Assembly (NCBI GenBank): GCA_033239005.1
Contig: BSQZ01000074.1
Span: 1,534,768 to 1,598,767 of the forward strand
Reading direction: 5' to 3'
Length of the DNA stretch: 64,000 nucleotides
From: Lamellibrachia satsuma
Lineage: Eukaryota > Annelida > Polychaeta > Sabellida > Siboglinidae
The notes beneath the pieces are model-generated. The model had not been told where the DNA came from and searched no databases. It saw only the letters and a list, made by a program, of their open reading frames with translations. The translations under genes and the position numbers were made by a program. Positions 62,319 through 64,000 of this stretch are shown here, one piece after another. Position 1 is the stretch's first letter. Every line of letters begins with the position of its first letter.

Positions 62319-64000
62319 ATGTCAGGTCAGGGCTGGGGACTCGAGTTCTACGACTGTGTCTTCCACAACGACCTGCAGAGACTCGAGGCTCTTGTCGAGC
62401 AACACCGCATTGACCTCGATGCCAAGTTCACGTGCGTCCGGCGCAAGAACCACGTGGATCTGAGTCCCATACATCTCGTCGCTTACAACGGCTACACGGG
62501 CATGCTGCAGGTAAGTCACAAGGATTCCAATTGGTTGAATGTTGGAAAGTGTGACGAGTAAACAGAAGTACGCATGATTCCAGTTATGTGTTGACACATT
62601 ATTAATATACGTAGATCGGGAATAACGTTTCAACTACACATTAAAATGTACTCGTATTTTGGCATGTTTAACATATAATATTTTAAAGTTAATATTTAGA
62701 GCCCAGTCGTCATAAAATTATTACAATTTGCCGGCTCGTCTGGCACCATGCATATTGGAAGGATGTTGAAATTGTGTTTCTTTTGGATAAGACGCTAAAA
62801 GTCATAAATTCTTTGAACCTGTTTTCCGTTCAGTGGAAGTAAAGGACCACACGCTGGATGAATATATGTAACCTGTGTTGGACTCACATATATGATGCTC
62901 TCTATGATCTGTAAACCACTACCAACGCTCTGCTTCTAATTTAGGTATGCTTATCATAATTCAGATGCGTAGACACAAACAAAAGTGGTGGCACGAATGT
63001 AGCACATTTTGCAAACTACAAGTTTCAGTTGACTGTTTAATTGGGTTGTGTTACTTTCTTGTATGCATCTAGACTGGATAATATGGCTAGTCTAGATAAT
63101 AAATATGTATATTCGCGCAATACGATACAATGTTTATATGTGATTGAATGCTTATAAAAGTATTTTTAAAAAGTTACATCACTATTATTACTATTGTAAT
63201 TACTTTCGTTGCTTGCAAACAGGTGTTTACTATTGCCAACTTTACTTAGCTACTTAGAGAAAACTTAACTTAGCTATTTATAGAAAACTTTACTTAGCTA
63301 CGTATAAAAAACGTTGAACATAGTTCTGTTTTCACAACTTGATTATTTTCAAATATATTTTATTTACATAACACATATTGTAATAAGGTGCGTCTCTTGT
63401 AATTACCAGCATGTCATGTTCGCACACATATAAATAAAATAAGCAACACGCGTAAGACTGCAATGTTTGAAACAGAGTTTATATTTTCTCTGAGTGTAAT
63501 GTCTCTCTTCCCGTCGTAGTGCCTGTACGATATGGAATGTTTTAAACAGAGTTTATATTTTCTCTGAGTGTAATGTCTCTCCTCCCGTCGCAGTACCTGT
63601 ACGACATGGAATGCGACATCCACGAGACGACAGCGACACTGCGACGTACACCGCTACACTTCGCCGTTCTGCGCCACAAGATGGCGTGTTTCCACAAACT
63701 GCTGGCGTTCGGCGCAAACCCAGACCCACGGGACACGTTCGGCAACTCGGTTTGTCACTATGCGGCGGAAGATGGCGCCACGGATATCCTGGACGTACTC
63801 GTGCGTCACGACATCGACCTGGACGCGCAGGACATCACGCGCAAAACGCCGCTGATGAAGGCGACACGCAACGGAAAAATCGACGCCGTCAAGCGCCTCC
63901 TGGCAGTCGGGTGTTCGCTAAACATACGCGACAAGAACGGCGATACAGCGCTGCACTTCTCCGCCCGCCAGGGGCGCGTCGAGCTCGTCGGCGCGCTCGT
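62319..64000 (+). CDS. Ankyrin-repeat protein, first two coding exons, runs off the window
   Basis: Exon 1 is 62319-62510: ATG in CGGCCATGTCAGG, 64 codons, donor GCAG|GTAAGT in phase 0. Exon 2 starts at 63594 after CCCGTCGCAG and is open to the window end. Exon 1 encodes 'LEFYDCVFHNDLQRLEALVE' and the repeat ending 'DLSPIHLVAYNGYTGMLQ'. Exon 2 gives at least four ankyrin repeats: 'RRTPLHFAVLRHKMACFHKL', 'NSVCHYAAEDGATDILDVLV', 'RKTPLMKATRNGKIDAVKRL' and 'GDTALHFSARQGRVELVGAL'. Ankyrin repeats mediate protein binding; the particular protein cannot be named from this part. GC content is clearly higher than in the surrounding repeats. Confidence 0.9.
62511..63593 (+). other. Ankyrin gene intron 1 with a duplicated 3' splice site
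   Basis: The last 74 bases of the intron plus the first bases of exon 2 are duplicated in tandem (about 63464-63611): 'AACAGAGTTTATATTTTCTC' and CCCGTCG(T/C)AG appear twice. The upstream acceptor ends at 63519. Confidence 0.85.

Overview
This is eukaryotic, repeat-rich nuclear DNA from an animal, most likely a marine invertebrate. The evidence is spliced genes with GT-AG (and one GC-AG) introns, a clear CDK5 activator (p35) gene, a LDL-receptor class-B gene and an ankyrin gene, together with non-LTR retrotransposons, two hAT-type transposase relics, a Tigger-like MITE, tRNA-derived SINE pieces, a Maverick/Polinton relic and TTAGGG-type interstitial repeats. The phylum cannot be fixed from the sequence alone; a lophotrochozoan or similar is an inference.

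Layout. 1-1 kb: two degraded neighbouring genes of a Maverick/Polinton (adintovirus-like) element, capsid C-terminus then adenain-type protease. 3.4-5.3 kb: broken hAT-like transposase. 6.0-22 kb: plus-strand gene with six exons of a LDLR class-B (YWTD) beta-propeller and its C-terminal tail. Its introns are loaded with minisatellites, and its tail exon lies in a segmental duplication (14.2-15.2 kb and 18.6-21.6 kb). In the second copy the exon has grown into about 39 tandem 25-bp units. A non-LTR element (16.0-18.5 kb), a 1-kb MITE-like insertion and a 351-bp foldback palindrome lie in or beside this duplication. 22-32.7 kb: almost pure tandem-repeat and dispersed-repeat DNA. 32.7-36.2 kb: a 186-bp Tigger-like MITE, then a minus-strand relic joining an OTU cysteine-protease domain to a TTF/DUF4371/hATC (ZMYM1-like) transposase. 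36.6-46 kb: minisatellites (37 bp, 14 bp, 41 bp, 38 bp units) and GTGC microsatellites. 47.9-50.7 kb: complete two-exon CDK5R1 homologue on the minus strand. 52.5-53.4 kb: 30-bp array. 54.0-54.4 kb: possible secreted peptide ORF. 54.4-55.9 kb: open reverse-transcriptase ORF behind a tRNA-like SINE head. 56.6-61.1 kb: more repeats and element scraps. 61.5-64 kb: promoter-like segment with two perfect cAMP-response elements, then the first two exons of an ankyrin-repeat gene that runs off the window.

Only three ordinary cellular genes are well supported: the propeller gene, CDK5R1 and the ankyrin gene. They show no sign of acting together; the shared theme is the extreme density of minisatellites (about 20 arrays) and mobile-element relics between and inside them. 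The most unusual items are the OTU-plus-hAT transposase relic, the exon-derived minisatellite, arrays that start at or close to 5' splice sites of the propeller gene, and the Polinton relic.
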